Shown: one piece after another, positions 1 through 9,428 of the stretch
Layout: each line of letters starts with the position of its first letter
Numbering within the stretch: position 1 is the stretch's first letter
NCBI RefSeq assembly: GCF_003813865.1
Contig: NZ_RMVG01000003.1
Span: forward strand, 1-64,000
DNA: 64,000 nucleotides
Source: Candidatus Pantoea deserta
GTDB taxonomy: Bacteria > Pseudomonadota > Gammaproteobacteria > Enterobacterales > Enterobacteriaceae
Direction of reading: 5' to 3'
Made by a program: the position numbers and the translations under genes
Notes under the pieces: model-generated
Told to the model about the DNA's origin: nothing
Databases searched by the model: none
What the model saw: the letters and a program-made list of their open reading frames with translations, nothing else

Positions 1-1
1 T

Positions 2-442
2 CAATATAACCTCCTTCCAGAGCCAGTTTTTCACGAGCAAAATAAGATAGTTGCTAAATCTTCGGCTAAGGATGCGACGACACTAACGGCTAAAAATGTT
101 GATTATCTAGAAGCTGTAAATTTCTTCAGAACTTATAGTAATAACGAAAGTTTTCTGGATAAACAGTTCAAACAACGTGTTATAGCGCTCTATCTTGATG
201 AATTTACCATGGGTTCTCAAATTCACGTCAATTGCCTGGCTTTACACCACATTGGCTTGCCAATCATAAAGTTGGATTTAATGTTCCGTTGCGTGTGCAG
301 CATGAATGACATTATCAAGCTTAGAGATCAACTTGATGAATCACAGCAAGAAGAATTCATGACTTTAATCTTAGCTCGCCTGTGTGGTGATAAGTTCCTT
401 GTCGGTTTAAACCGTCTGGCATACCAATTTGGAATTTTGTAA
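2..442 (+). CDS. C-terminal part of an unrecognised O-antigen-locus protein (5' end outside window)
   Basis: The reading frame is open from the first bases and ends at TAA 440-442, giving about 146 C-terminal residues; an internal ATG at 209 is probably not the start because the frame runs open through the window edge. The tail is mixed alpha/beta-like with several cysteines and no motif I can assign. Its stop overlaps the start of the exporter permease (TAATG), so the two are translationally coupled and belong to one polysaccharide operon. AT-rich composition matches the neighbouring exporter genes. A glycosyltransferase or glycan-modifying enzyme is the natural guess from position only; no function is claimed. 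Confidence 0.6.
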   Translation, partial: QYNLLPEPVFHEQNKIVAKSSAKDATTLTAKNVDYLEAVNFFRTYSNNESFLDKQFKQRVIALYLDEFTMGSQIHVNCLALHHIGLPIIKLDLMFRCVCSMNDIIKLRDQLDESQQEEFMTLILARLCGDKFLVGLNRLAYQFGIL

Positions 443-1242
443 TGTCAAATAAGCAAAAATCGGTCGGGTGGGATGATTTCACCTCTGCATTGAAAAGTTT
501 CCATGTTGTGAAAGTAATGGGTGGTCAGGACATCCGCATGCGTTATAAAAGATCCAAAATGGGACCATTCTGGATTACTATTAGTATGGCGGTGATGATT
601 ACCACTATGGGGTTAGTATTCGGTAACCTATTTAAAACAAACGTCAAAGAATTTTTACCTTATTTGACGTTAGGTCTGATTACATGGACATTTATTCTTA
701 GCTCTATCTCTGAAGGATGTGATGCCTTAATCTCGTCTGAAGGTATAATTAAGCAGTTACCAGTACCCTTACATGTGCATGTAATGCGAGTGATTTGGAA
801 AAATTTCTTAATATTTCTTCACAACATTGTTATCTTCCCATTTGTACTACTTGCTGTGCAAAAAAGCTTGAGCTGGACTGTGCTGTTATCGATCCCGGGA
901 TTTATTTTGCTTGTAATAAATTTAACGTGGATGCTTATGGTACTTTCAATGATTTGTGCTCGCTTTCGTGATATGACTCAAATTGTAATGAGTATCATGC
1001 AAGTTATTTTCTATCTGACGCCTGTTATCTGGATGCCAAAATTGCTATCTCATAGTTCTGCTGCTGTTTTGCTGAATTTTAATCCGCTTTACCACCTCAT
1101 CGATTTAGTGCGCAGCCCTCTGTTAGGTGAGGTGCCTATGACAAGCAGTTATATTATCGCAGCTGTAATGGCAATAGTTGGTTTAGCTTTTTCTATTTCA
1201 ATGACTAGTAAATTTAAATATCGTGTTCCTTATTGGGTTTAA
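442..1242 (+). CDS. wzm: ABC polysaccharide exporter, permease subunit (Wzm family)
   Basis: 266-residue integral inner-membrane protein with about six hydrophobic segments, of ABC2-type permease layout. The N-terminal region has the amphipathic stretch and Arg/Lys-rich RYKRSKMGPFW motif typical of Wzm/KpsM/RfbA permeases before the first membrane segment. With the ATPase encoded next it should flip undecaprenyl-diphosphate-linked O-polysaccharide (or a similar glycan) to the periplasm. The ATG overlaps the previous stop by one base, and the gene ends just before the ATPase start. AT-rich codon use differs from the GC-rich genes downstream, as is common in O-antigen loci. Family assignment is firm; the transported glycan is not known. 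Confidence 0.9.
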   Translation: MSNKQKSVGWDDFTSALKSFHVVKVMGGQDIRMRYKRSKMGPFWITISMAVMITTMGLVFGNLFKTNVKEFLPYLTLGLITWTFILSSISEGCDALISSEGIIKQLPVPLHVHVMRVIWKNFLIFLHNIVIFPFVLLAVQKSLSWTVLLSIPGFILLVINLTWMLMVLSMICARFRDMTQIVMSIMQVIFYLTPVIWMPKLLSHSSAAVLLNFNPLYHLIDLVRSPLLGEVPMTSSYIIAAVMAIVGLAFSISMTSKFKYRVPYWV

Positions 1243-1246
1243 TTCA

Positions 1247-2020
1247 ATGGCAACTATCAAATTCGAAAACGTCGGCATTGATTTCCCTATTTTCGATGCG
1301 CGGGCAAGATCTATAAAAAAGAACTTCATTAATTTTGCTACAGGTGGAAAAGTTGGTCAGCATGACGGTAAAGTAGTTGTTTCCGCCTTAAATAATCTTA
1401 ATTTTGAGATTAAGGATGGAGAAAGAGTCGGCTTAATTGGGCATAACGGTGCTGGTAAAACTACGTTGCTGCGTATGTTTAGTAAGGTCTATCACCCGAC
1501 AAGCGGACGGGCCACGATTGTTGGAGACATCGGTTCGTTAATTTCAATTTCTCTCGGTATTAATCAGGAGTTTACAGGAAGAGAAAACATCTACATTCGT
1601 GGTGCACTGCTAGGCCTCAGAAAGAAAGAAATTGATGCGCGAATTGAAGAAATAATTAATTTTACTGATCTTGGCGATTTTATCGACATGCCCGTCAGAA
1701 CATACTCATCTGGTATGCAAATGCGCCTTGGATTTAGTGTTAGTACAATTTTTACTCCAGAAATTTTGTTAATGGATGAGTGGCTATCTGTTGGTGATGA
1801 AGGCTTTAAAGAAAAAGCTGAAACAAGATTAACTAATATTATCAATTCGACCAAGATTTTAATTCTTGCCAGTCATAGTAATGAGTTGTTAAGGAAAACC
1901 TGTACCCGAATTCTGTGGCTTGAGCATGGCACCGTTAAAATGGATGGCTCGCCAGAAGAAGTGCTACCACTCTATTTCAAATCGAATATTCAAAGAGGTG
2001 ATTTATTAACCAATTCCTAA
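1247..2020 (+). CDS. wzt: ABC polysaccharide exporter, ATP-binding subunit (Wzt family, short form)
   Basis: 257 residues from ATG 1247; an upstream GTG-like extension to 1223 would overlap wzm and is less likely. Walker A GHNGAGKTT lies at about residues 65-73, the ABC signature YSSGMQMRL at about 153, Walker B ILLMDEWL at about 173 and the switch His in ASHS at about 200. The protein stops shortly after the nucleotide-binding domain. It therefore lacks the C-terminal carbohydrate-binding domain of Wzt proteins that recognise a capped O-antigen terminus, and resembles the short Wzt type whose export does not depend on a cap. It powers the Wzm channel at the inner membrane. No other gene lies before gnd. 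Confidence 0.9.
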   Translation: MATIKFENVGIDFPIFDARARSIKKNFINFATGGKVGQHDGKVVVSALNNLNFEIKDGERVGLIGHNGAGKTTLLRMFSKVYHPTSGRATIVGDIGSLISISLGINQEFTGRENIYIRGALLGLRKKEIDARIEEIINFTDLGDFIDMPVRTYSSGMQMRLGFSVSTIFTPEILLMDEWLSVGDEGFKEKAETRLTNIINSTKILILASHSNELLRKTCTRILWLEHGTVKMDGSPEEVLPLYFKSNIQRGDLLTNS

Positions 2021-2104
2021 ACCTGCACAATTTTTGAGTGTTTGATAAGCGCACCATTCACTACCTCAAAAGCAGATAGATGGGTTAACATATTTGCCAC
2101 TTCA

Positions 2105-2126
2105 ATCACAAATCTGAGTTTGTGAT
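2105..2126. repeat. Inverted repeat before gnd
   Basis: Perfect 8-base arms ATCACAAA (2105-2112) and TTTGTGAT (2119-2126) separated by six bases, ending 24 bases before the gnd start. It could form a hairpin in the gnd leader or be a protein site. The orientation is opposite to a CRP half-site pair, so CRP is not proposed. Confidence 0.5.
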
Positions 2127-2150
2127 GGTAACTTCAGACAGGAGTAAAAA

Positions 2151-3560
2151 ATGTCCAAGCAACAGATCGGCGTTGTAGGTATGGCAGTGATGGGCCGCAA
2201 CCTGGCCCTTAACATTGAAAGCCGCGGTTACACTGTTTCAATCTTCAACCGTTCACGCGAAAAGACTGATGAAGTCATCGCCGAGAACAAGGGCAAGAAG
2301 CTTGCTCCCTTCTACACCGTTGAAGAGTTTGTCGAATCGCTTGAAAAACCTCGTCGCATCCTGCTGATGGTTCAGGCGGGTGAAGCGACCGATAAAACTA
2401 TCGCCTCGCTGACACCACATCTGGATAAAGGCGACATTCTGATCGATGGCGGTAACACCTTCTACAAAGACACCATTCGTCGTAACAAAGAGCTTTCCGA
2501 GCAGGGCTTCAATTTCATCGGTACCGGTGTTTCCGGTGGTGAAGAGGGTGCCCTGAAAGGTCCATCTATCATGCCTGGAGGGCAGAAAGAAGCTTACGAA
2601 CTTGTTGCGCCAATCCTGGATAAAATTGCGGCACGTGCTGAAGATGGGGAAGCCTGTGTGGCCTACATTGGTCCAAATGGTGCAGGTCACTATGTGAAGA
2701 TGGTTCACAATGGCATCGAATATGGCGACATGCAGCTGATTGCTGAAGCTTACTCCTTGCTGAAAGGCGCGCTGGGTCTTAACAACGAAGAGCTTGCTGC
2801 AACCTTCACCGACTGGAACAACGGTGAGCTAAGCAGCTACCTGATCGACATCACTAAAGATATCTTCACTAAAAAAGATGAAGAGGGAAAATACCTGGTT
2901 GATGTGATTCTGGATGAAGCGGCTAACAAAGGCACCGGTAAATGGACTAGCCAGAGTTCACTGGATCTCGGCGAACCTCTGTCACTGATCACCGAGTCTG
3001 TCTTTGCCCGTTACCTCTCCTCTCTGAAAAACCAGCGCGTGGCAGCCTCTAAAGTATTGAGCGGCCCGCAGGCTAAGGTATTTACCGGTGACAAAGCAGA
3101 GTTCATCGAAAAAGTTCGTCGTGCTCTCTACCTGGGAAAAATCGTCTCTTATGCGCAGGGTTTCTCTCAGCTGCGTGCAGCCTCAGAAGAGAACAACTGG
3201 ACTCTGCACTACGGTGAAATCGCGAAGATCTTCCGTGCTGGCTGCATCATCCGCGCCCAGTTCCTGCAGAAAATCACTGATGCTTATGAAGTAGATGCGG
3301 GCATCGCTAACCTGCTGCTGGCTCCGTACTTCAAAGATATCGCCGATAAGTATCAGCAGGCGCTGCGTGATGTGGTTTCTTACGCTATTCAGAACGGCAT
3401 CCCGACACCGACCTTCTCTGCAGCGATTGCTTACTACGACAGCTATCGTTCAGAAGTGCTGCCTGCTAACCTGATTCAGGCGCAGCGTGACTACTTCGGT
3501 GCGCATACCTACAAGCGCATTGATAAAGAAGGTGTATTCCATACCGAATGGCTTGATTAA
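2151..3560 (+). CDS. gnd: 6-phosphogluconate dehydrogenase, decarboxylating
   Basis: 469 residues, one more than the E. coli enzyme. Oxidatively decarboxylates 6-phosphogluconate to ribulose 5-phosphate with NADP in the cytoplasmic pentose phosphate pathway. The N-terminal Rossmann motif [15 protein letters not shown] and the active-site segment with [13 protein letters not shown] are intact, and the C-terminal tail (FHTEWLD) is typical. RBS CAGGAG lies 8 bases before ATG. gnd is the classical flank of enterobacterial O-antigen loci and is a known recombination hot spot there. Here it is noticeably more GC-balanced than the AT-rich genes on both sides, so it is a housekeeping island inside exchanged DNA. 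A strong hairpin follows the stop. Confidence 0.98.
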   Translation: MSKQQIGVVGMAVMGRNLALNIESRGYTVSIFNRSREKTDEVIAENKGKKLAPFYTVEEFVESLEKPRRILLMVQAGEATDKTIASLTPHLDKGDILIDGGNTFYKDTIRRNKELSEQGFNFIGTGVSGGEEGALKGPSIMPGGQKEAYELVAPILDKIAARAEDGEACVAYIGPNGAGHYVKMVHNGIEYGDMQLIAEAYSLLKGALGLNNEELAATFTDWNNGELSSYLIDITKDIFTKKDEEGKYLVDVILDEAANKGTGKWTSQSSLDLGEPLSLITESVFARYLSSLKNQRVAASKVLSGPQAKVFTGDKAEFIEKVRRALYLGKIVSYAQGFSQLRAASEENNWTLHYGEIAKIFRAGCIIRAQFLQKITDAYEVDAGIANLLLAPYFKDIADKYQQALRDVVSYAIQNGIPTPTFSAAIAYYDSYRSEVLPANLIQAQRDYFGAHTYKRIDKEGVFHTEWLD

Positions 3561-3574
3561 CATACTTAATTTTT

Positions 3575-3606
3575 AAGGCTTCTTTATGAAGCCTTATTTT
3601 TATTAT
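3575..3606 (+). terminator. Intrinsic terminator after gnd
   Basis: Stem AAGGCTTC / GAAGCCTT with a five-base loop (3575-3595) followed by a T-rich tract; it separates gnd from the large glycosyltransferase gene, which then needs its own promoter. Confidence 0.85.
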
Positions 3607-3677
3607 TTAACTTTATGTTAATAATTAGTTTTCGCGAATTACAAATATTATTTTTCACTACCTTTCAATTCTCACAC

Positions 3678-3690
3678 TTGTGAATCACAA
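3678..3690. repeat. Palindrome upstream of the large glycosyltransferase gene
   Basis: TTGTGAATCACAA is a perfect 13-base palindrome 65 bases before the likely ATG, in an AT-rich stretch. Its half-sites echo the inverted repeat before gnd. It may be a regulator site; no regulator can be named. Confidence 0.35.
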
Positions 3691-3755
3691 TTCATTCATG
3701 CGAAAACTAAACGTGGCTTTTAACTTCTTGATTTTATAGGCTAGCTTTGGGATTT

Positions 3756-6700
3756 ATGGAAAAAATGAACTCATTAGAAAAAAATATTGATTCATCAATT
3801 GATGTATGCAGTGATTTGCAAATACCTACTGAAGATATAAATAAATATCCTAACTATTCACTGAATACTATATTATTCATGAATCCAGTCGAGCTCCCCC
3901 TTTCTGCTTGGCTAGAGCATATTCCATTTGCATTCTGGTTGATTAACGCTCACAGACCACGTGTGTTAGTTGAACTTGGTACACATTATGGCTCGTCGTA
4001 CTTTGCTTTTTGTCAGGCGATAGACCAATTAAATCTATCGACGAAAACTTATGCAGTGGATATGTGGAAAGGGGATGAGCATGCGGGATTTTATGGGGAG
4101 AATGTTTATAGTGCGGTAGAGTCTCATAATAAACATTTGTATTCTCGTTTTTCTACGCTTATGCGTACATCTTTTGATGAAGCATCAGAGCATTTTTCTG
4201 AGGGTGAAATTGATCTACTCCATATTGATGGGTATCATTCTTATGAAGCAGTGAAGAATGATTTTGATGTCTGGCTTCCTAAATTATCTAATCGTGGCGT
4301 TGTGGTATTTCACGATAGTAATGTGCGTAAAGACAATTTTGGCGTTTACAAATTTGTATCTGAATTACGAAAAAAATATCCTTGTTTTGAATTTTCACAT
4401 GGCCATGGTTTAACAATCGTAGGGGTAGGTTCAGATCAAACTGATACGATGATTCAACTTTTTTCAGCTGATAATAATGCTAATAAAGTCAGGCATATTC
4501 AAGCAATCTTCTCAAGATTGGGCAAAGCTTGTGCTGATGAGTACGAAGTAAAAAAAATTAAAGCTGAATTTGATCGTCAAAAATCAGAACTTAAAGATGC
4601 ATCTGGTAAGATGAAAGATGCGCTGGATAAGATAAATCATTTAAATAAAAAAAATAGTGATTTAGAATCAAGCTTAGCAGATATCCGTCAAAGTCTGGAC
4701 ATCCGTCTAGATGAAAATGATTATTTAAGATTAGATCTACTCAAGTTACAAGAAAGTAACGTTAAAATACAAGAAAGGAACATTGAACTGCAAGAAATTA
4801 ACGCTTTGAAGGATGGCAAACTCACCCTCAGAGAAGAAGAAATACAAGCAATATTAAGCTCTACCTCATGGCGCGTGACCAAACCGCTAAGATTTCTTAG
4901 GCGCGCCATAAATTATTTTATCAGGATAATGCGTTTTTATATTTCACAGCGTCAACATAAAATAAGTGCTAATCCACAAGCTACCAACGAGGAGGTTGTG
5001 GATTTCGACAGGAAATGGTATCTCTCTCATTATTCTGACATAACCGATTCCGGCGTTGACCCTTACACACATTATTTGGAATATGGCCGAGGTGAAGGAC
5101 GTTATCCTTCCGAGCAAGCATTGAAAAAAGCCTTAGCACCTGATTTAGATGAAGAATGGTATCTCAGTACTTATGCTGATGTCAAAAGCGCAGGTCTTAG
5201 CGCATTAAATCATTATATTAAGTACGGTCGAATTGAAGGTCGATTCTCATCTTTGGCTCGGCTTTATGCGCAAGACTTTGACGAGAAATGGTATGTTGAA
5301 CAGTATCCTGACGTAGCAGCTGTTGACATTGATCCATTAGAACATTTCCTTTCATATGGCTGTACTGAGGGTCGCAAACCTTGCGCCAGGCCACGCATGC
5401 TGGAGGCGCCATATTTTCGCTATGGACCTTCTGAATATGGAGCAAAAGACGCTCCGCTATTGATGGACGCTGATGTTCGTTTAAATGACAAATTCTCTAA
5501 AAGAATAGGCGTACATTTACATCTTTATTACATTGATCTTGCCGAAGAGTTTATTAAGTATCTTAATAATATCCCTGTAGAATTTGATCTTTTTATTTCA
5601 ATTCCTGAAGGTAAATACGACGTCGATGACTGTGAAGGTATTTTCACTTCATCTTTGCAATTCCTCAATAATATAACTGTTAAAGAAACAAAAAATGTTG
5701 GCAGAGACATTTATCCATTTATTGTTGTGTTTGGGCAGGAACTCCTTAATTACGATCTTATTCTTCATATACATTCAAAAAAATCTCCGCAGTCTAAAAC
5801 AAGAGGATGGCGTAGATTCCTCCTTCACTATACTCTTGGAAATAGAGCTTTAGTGACACAAATTCTAAATGCTTTTGATGATGATCAGCGCCTGGGTGCT
5901 TTTTTTCCAGCGTATTTTCATGCAGTGACCAGGCAACCACAGTGGGGAGGAAATGGCGCAATAGTTGAAAAGCAATTACAAAATCTTGGGTTTGAATATA
6001 ATATGACTTATTGCCCAGATTATCCGGCTGGCTCATTCTTTTGGGCCAGACCAGAAGCTTATAGACCAATATTAGATGGAAAATATGACATTAATGATTT
6101 TGACGAGGAGCAAGGCCAGTTTGATGGCACCCTGGCACATGGATTTGAAAGATTGTTTGGGGTGTTACCTCTTCTGCAAAATTATACTACAAGAATAAGT
6201 TTTGTTGATAGAGACTATCGACTTTTAAACTACTTTGATAAAGAAAGATTTGCGACTTTTGAAAATAATACTCTACCTCATTTCGAAAAAGATCGCAGTG
6301 ATGATATCTTAACCTATCAAAAAGAAAGAAGTGCACGATTACAAAAGAAAGCCAAAGTCGCTTTTGTTACTGCTATTATCGGCGATTTTGATGCGCTATT
6401 TTTACCAAAATATCTAGAGGGCGATGTCGATTACTATTGTTTCTCTGACACGCTATCAGATGGATATGGTGTTTTCCAAATTTATAAGCCTCCTTATATC
6501 GACGCCGATCCTCGTCGTACTGCCCGTTACATAAAAACTAATTTGCTGAAATACATTAAAGGCTATGATTATGTTGTATGGGTTGATGCAAATATTGAAG
6601 TTAACGTAATGGTTACTGAACTTGTTCAGAGAGTATCAAACTCATCACATACATTAGGAGCCATTCAACACCCAGTCAGAAATAATTTATTTGAAGAGGC

Positions 6701-7964
6701 TGCGGAGATTATTTCCTGGAAACTCGACGATGTAGATGTAGTAAAAGAGCAAATAGCCCGATATGAGTACATTCACAATCTTCGCTTTGAACCGCTTATA
6801 GAGAGCAATGTTTTGGTTATGGATGCCCGTGACGAAAAAATCCATAATTTCATGCGTATCTGGTGGAATGAGATCAATAATTTCAGTCGACGTGATCAAC
6901 TCAGTATCGGTTATGCTTTGAAAGAAGCAAAGGTTACATGGCAACCTTTGCTGGATGAACAGCAGTCAACGCGTGATTCGCATGAATTTGCATTATTTCT
7001 CCATGGTATTAATGAATGGGGGCCTAAGCCACACATTTATTCTTCATGGTATCAATCGTCTCCAAAAAAGACTCATGATATAAATGTCATAAATTCAACC
7101 AGTGTGAATGGCGAACAACTTAATCTGGATATCGTAGTCTGTATCCATAATGCTTTAGAGGATGTTCGTGCTTGCCTTAACTCGCTCGCTGAGTTTTTAT
7201 CAACGGCACATATTATTTTAGTGGACGACGCTTCTGATAACGAAACCAGACTATATTTAGAGGAGTATGCGAAGAACAATTCTGTCACTTTATTGCGACA
7301 GAATGAACGTCTCGGTTACACTAAAACATCAAATAATGGTATTCGATCAGGGAATAATCAGAACGTTCTGCTGCTCAATAGCGATACTATTGTTCCTCCA
7401 GGATCATTAAATAAACTTTGTTCCGCATTAAATAACCAGCCTAACTTAGGTGTAGTGGGACCATTATCAAATGCAGCAAGTACTCAATCAGTACCCTCAA
7501 TAACCGGGTCTGAAGGGCAGACTGCAATCAATGTTTTACCCGCAGAATTATCCCCTGCTGACATTGACCTTTACTTTGAAAAAAGCTGGGATCAGGAATT
7601 GGTAAGAGTTCCGTTAGTACACGGATTCTGTTTTATGGTTAAGCGTAATGTATTCGAGCAGGTGGGTTTATTCGATGAACAGAGTTTCCCACATGGTTAT
7701 GGGGAAGAAAATGACTTCTGTTTCCGCGTTTCGGATGCTGGCTTCGATTTAGCCGTTTTAACAAGTACGTATATTTATCATGCTAAGTCGAAAAGCTATG
7801 CCAGCGATGAACGTGTCCGTTTGATGGATGAAGGTATGAAAGCTCTCGTTCGTAAATATTCTGTTCATCGGATTCAGCGCTCGGTTTCAACGATGCAAAA
7901 TCATCCGAAGTTAGAAGCTGTTCGGGTGCTTGCACAAAAACTCTATAATCGCTATAGTAAATAA
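3756..7964 (+). CDS. Multidomain O-antigen methyltransferase/glycosyltransferase (SAM-MTase + coiled coil + repeats + RgpF-like + DUF616-like + GT2)
   Basis: About 1402 residues from ATG 3756; a TTG at 3747 would add three residues. Domains read in order (approximate residues): a class I SAM methyltransferase (60-230) with VELGTHYGSSYF and LLHIDGYHSYEAV; a long heptad-rich coiled coil (260-362); an SSTSWRVTKPLRFLRR segment plus an amphipathic helix (368-400); three 36-residue repeats of the form WYLxxYxDV...HYxxYGxxEGR (417-543); an RgpF-like domain (583-830, KRIGVHLHLYY); a DUF616-like glycosyltransferase domain (865-1095); and a GT2 domain (1122-1375) with VDDASD and LLNSDT. Each domain type is known from cell-surface glycan synthesis. 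The order suggests an enzyme that elongates and methylates or caps the glycan exported by Wzm/Wzt at the inner membrane. It has its own transcription unit after gnd. It is AT-rich and probably horizontally acquired. Roles of individual domains are inferred. Confidence 0.85.
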   Translation: MEKMNSLEKNIDSSIDVCSDLQIPTEDINKYPNYSLNTILFMNPVELPLSAWLEHIPFAFWLINAHRPRVLVELGTHYGSSYFAFCQAIDQLNLSTKTYAVDMWKGDEHAGFYGENVYSAVESHNKHLYSRFSTLMRTSFDEASEHFSEGEIDLLHIDGYHSYEAVKNDFDVWLPKLSNRGVVVFHDSNVRKDNFGVYKFVSELRKKYPCFEFSHGHGLTIVGVGSDQTDTMIQLFSADNNANKVRHIQAIFSRLGKACADEYEVKKIKAEFDRQKSELKDASGKMKDALDKINHLNKKNSDLESSLADIRQSLDIRLDENDYLRLDLLKLQESNVKIQERNIELQEINALKDGKLTLREEEIQAILSSTSWRVTKPLRFLRRAINYFIRIMRFYISQRQHKISANPQATNEEVVDFDRKWYLSHYSDITDSGVDPYTHYLEYGRGEGRYPSEQALKKALAPDLDEEWYLSTYADVKSAGLSALNHYIKYGRIEGRFSSLARLYAQDFDEKWYVEQYPDVAAVDIDPLEHFLSYGCTEGRKPCARPRMLEAPYFRYGPSEYGAKDAPLLMDADVRLNDKFSKRIGVHLHLYYIDLAEEFIKYLNNIPVEFDLFISIPEGKYDVDDCEGIFTSSLQFLNNITVKETKNVGRDIYPFIVVFGQELLNYDLILHIHSKKSPQSKTRGWRRFLLHYTLGNRALVTQILNAFDDDQRLGAFFPAYFHAVTRQPQWGGNGAIVEKQLQNLGFEYNMTYCPDYPAGSFFWARPEAYRPILDGKYDINDFDEEQGQFDGTLAHGFERLFGVLPLLQNYTTRISFVDRDYRLLNYFDKERFATFENNTLPHFEKDRSDDILTYQKERSARLQKKAKVAFVTAIIGDFDALFLPKYLEGDVDYYCFSDTLSDGYGVFQIYKPPYIDADPRRTARYIKTNLLKYIKGYDYVVWVDANIEVNVMVTELVQRVSNSSHTLGAIQHPVRNNLFEEAAEIISWKLDDVDVVKEQIARYEYIHNLRFEPLIESNVLVMDARDEKIHNFMRIWWNEINNFSRRDQLSIGYALKEAKVTWQPLLDEQQSTRDSHEFALFLHGINEWGPKPHIYSSWYQSSPKKTHDINVINSTSVNGEQLNLDIVVCIHNALEDVRACLNSLAEFLSTAHIILVDDASDNETRLYLEEYAKNNSVTLLRQNERLGYTKTSNNGIRSGNNQNVLLLNSDTIVPPGSLNKLCSALNNQPNLGVVGPLSNAASTQSVPSITGSEGQTAINVLPAELSPADIDLYFEKSWDQELVRVPLVHGFCFMVKRNVFEQVGLFDEQSFPHGYGEENDFCFRVSDAGFDLAVLTSTYIYHAKSKSYASDERVRLMDEGMKALVRKYSVHRIQRSVSTMQNHPKLEAVRVLAQKLYNRYSK

Positions 7965-7987
7965 TAGTCATTAAAATCAATCGCATA

Positions 7988-8019
7988 AAAGCGCCTGAGT
8001 AAAAAAACTCAGGCGCTTT
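7988..8019. terminator. Terminator hairpin between convergent genes
   Basis: 13-bp perfect stem AAAGCGCCTGAGT / ACTCAGGCGCTTT with an A6 loop, directly after the large glycosyltransferase gene and just past the 3' end of the oppositely oriented deacylase. The A/T ends of the stem let it act on either strand. Confidence 0.8.
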
Positions 8020-8023
8020 AAAA

Positions 8024-9322
8024 TTACCCCACCAGCAAGTCCCCGCTCCTGACCTCATCCTCTCCCGCCAGCCTCACCACCAGCATTCCCGCCGTTGCAA
8101 ACTTCGCCCAGTGTCGTGCGTAAAGCACGCCGCCAGACTCCGCCACCAGCGGCGTGACAAAGTCCGTTACCGGATCCACGACTTCAGCGACCACTTCCCC
8201 TGGACGAATATGTGCGCCCAGCTTTTTGCGATGCAAAATCAGCCCCGAAACCGGTGAATGGATATATTCACAGCCAGCAAGCGGCGTCGCCGGATGCTTC
8301 AGCGCAGGGGAGACCGCGCCTGCGCCTTCCGTGTGGCGCTGTTTGATCACGCTTAGCTCTTCTGGCACATCCACCGCTTCCAGCGCGCTGGCCGCGGCGC
8401 TGCTCTCCGCCATGCCTGCGACATCGTCCGTATCTGCGGTCACCAGCGCCAGCTCGTCACCGCCAATCACCGGCGCAGCCACCGCCACGGAGAAGGCCGG
8501 TTTTTCTGCGGTGATGTAGCCGCCTTCGCGCAGCGCAGCAATAATCGCATCCGCGTCCTGCTCCGCCTGATCGGGATCGACGTCGCGCACGCCGCGCAGC
8601 TCCAGCGTTACCGGCAGCAGGCCGCGCGGCATCGGATGTTTATCGCCAAAACGCTCCGCCAGCGTCAGCCAGGGTTCGCAGCAGGCCTCATCGAAAGGTT
8701 CGCCGCCGGAAATTTGCGCCAGCAGCTGCACTTCGCTGCCCAGCCAGCGCGCCAGGGGTTCAATCTCCGGCCAGGCATGTGGGGTGGTGTAGAGATGCGT
8801 CACCGCTTCCCAGTCGCAGTGCAGATCGATCATCAGGTCCGCCTGGCTCGCCATGCGCATCAGGGTGTAGCGCTGCGCCTCCAGTTCGTTTTTGGCGATC
8901 ACGTCGCGGTAGTGGCGATCGATGGCATCGCGGATCAGCCGCTTGTTATCGCCTTCATTCGGCGTCAGCGAGCCGGCCAGCTCCTGGGCCAGCTTTTCGC
9001 CCAGGGCAGGAAAGCGGCGGTTAAAATCCTGGCCGGACTCACAGTGAAAACGACCCAGATGCGTGCCGTGCCAGTGCTGGCTCAGCGCCAGCGGGTTCGC
9101 CACCGGCACCAGCGTGAAGCCGGCGTGCAGCTTGCCTGCGGACTCCAGCGCCATAAGCTTCTGCTTGAGAAACCAGGCGACGGCCATACCGGGGATCTCG
9201 TCGCCGTGCAGCGATGCCTGGATATAAACCTGTTTGTAATGTTTTTCGCCGAAGTGAAAACTGACGATTTCACGCTGCGTGCCGAGCGAGGCGCTGATAA
9301 GAGGATGATGTTGTTGATGCAT
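8024..9322 (-). CDS. M14-type succinylglutamate desuccinylase/aspartoacylase family protein with C-terminal barrel domain
   Basis: 432 residues. The N-terminal part is a zinc-dependent deacylase/carboxypeptidase fold: the HGDE motif (about residue 39) and the later DLHCDWE supply the usual His/Glu/His metal ligands, and the loop with RFHCESGQDFNRRFP is typical of the family. A Ala/Val/Asp-rich linker of about 65 residues (280-345) leads to a C-terminal beta-barrel segment resembling a lipoyl/biotinyl carrier fold (SPVSGLILHRKKLGAHIRPG). The substrate is unknown; N-acyl amino acids or amides are the family's substrates. The downstream binding-protein gene lies on the same strand, about 100 bases upstream of this one, suggesting joint use of an amino-acid-like compound. 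Assignment to superfamily is firm, substrate is not. Confidence 0.8.
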   Translation of the reverse strand: MHQQHHPLISASLGTQREIVSFHFGEKHYKQVYIQASLHGDEIPGMAVAWFLKQKLMALESAGKLHAGFTLVPVANPLALSQHWHGTHLGRFHCESGQDFNRRFPALGEKLAQELAGSLTPNEGDNKRLIRDAIDRHYRDVIAKNELEAQRYTLMRMASQADLMIDLHCDWEAVTHLYTTPHAWPEIEPLARWLGSEVQLLAQISGGEPFDEACCEPWLTLAERFGDKHPMPRGLLPVTLELRGVRDVDPDQAEQDADAIIAALREGGYITAEKPAFSVAVAAPVIGGDELALVTADTDDVAGMAESSAAASALEAVDVPEELSVIKQRHTEGAGAVSPALKHPATPLAGCEYIHSPVSGLILHRKKLGAHIRPGEVVAEVVDPVTDFVTPLVAESGGVLYARHWAKFATAGMLVVRLAGEDEVRSGDLLVG

Positions 9323-9428
9323 GGGGCGCTGATTGTCCTGTCATCTGGAGAGGGCGCATATTGCGCCCTGTAAATGAAGAAAAGTATAGTGCCGGATCCC
9401 TTCAGGCGACCACTCGGGTCGCGCAGGG

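Noticed and set aside
2105..2126. CRP site before gnd
   Set aside because: The half-sites are in the wrong order (TCACA...TGTGA) for CRP.
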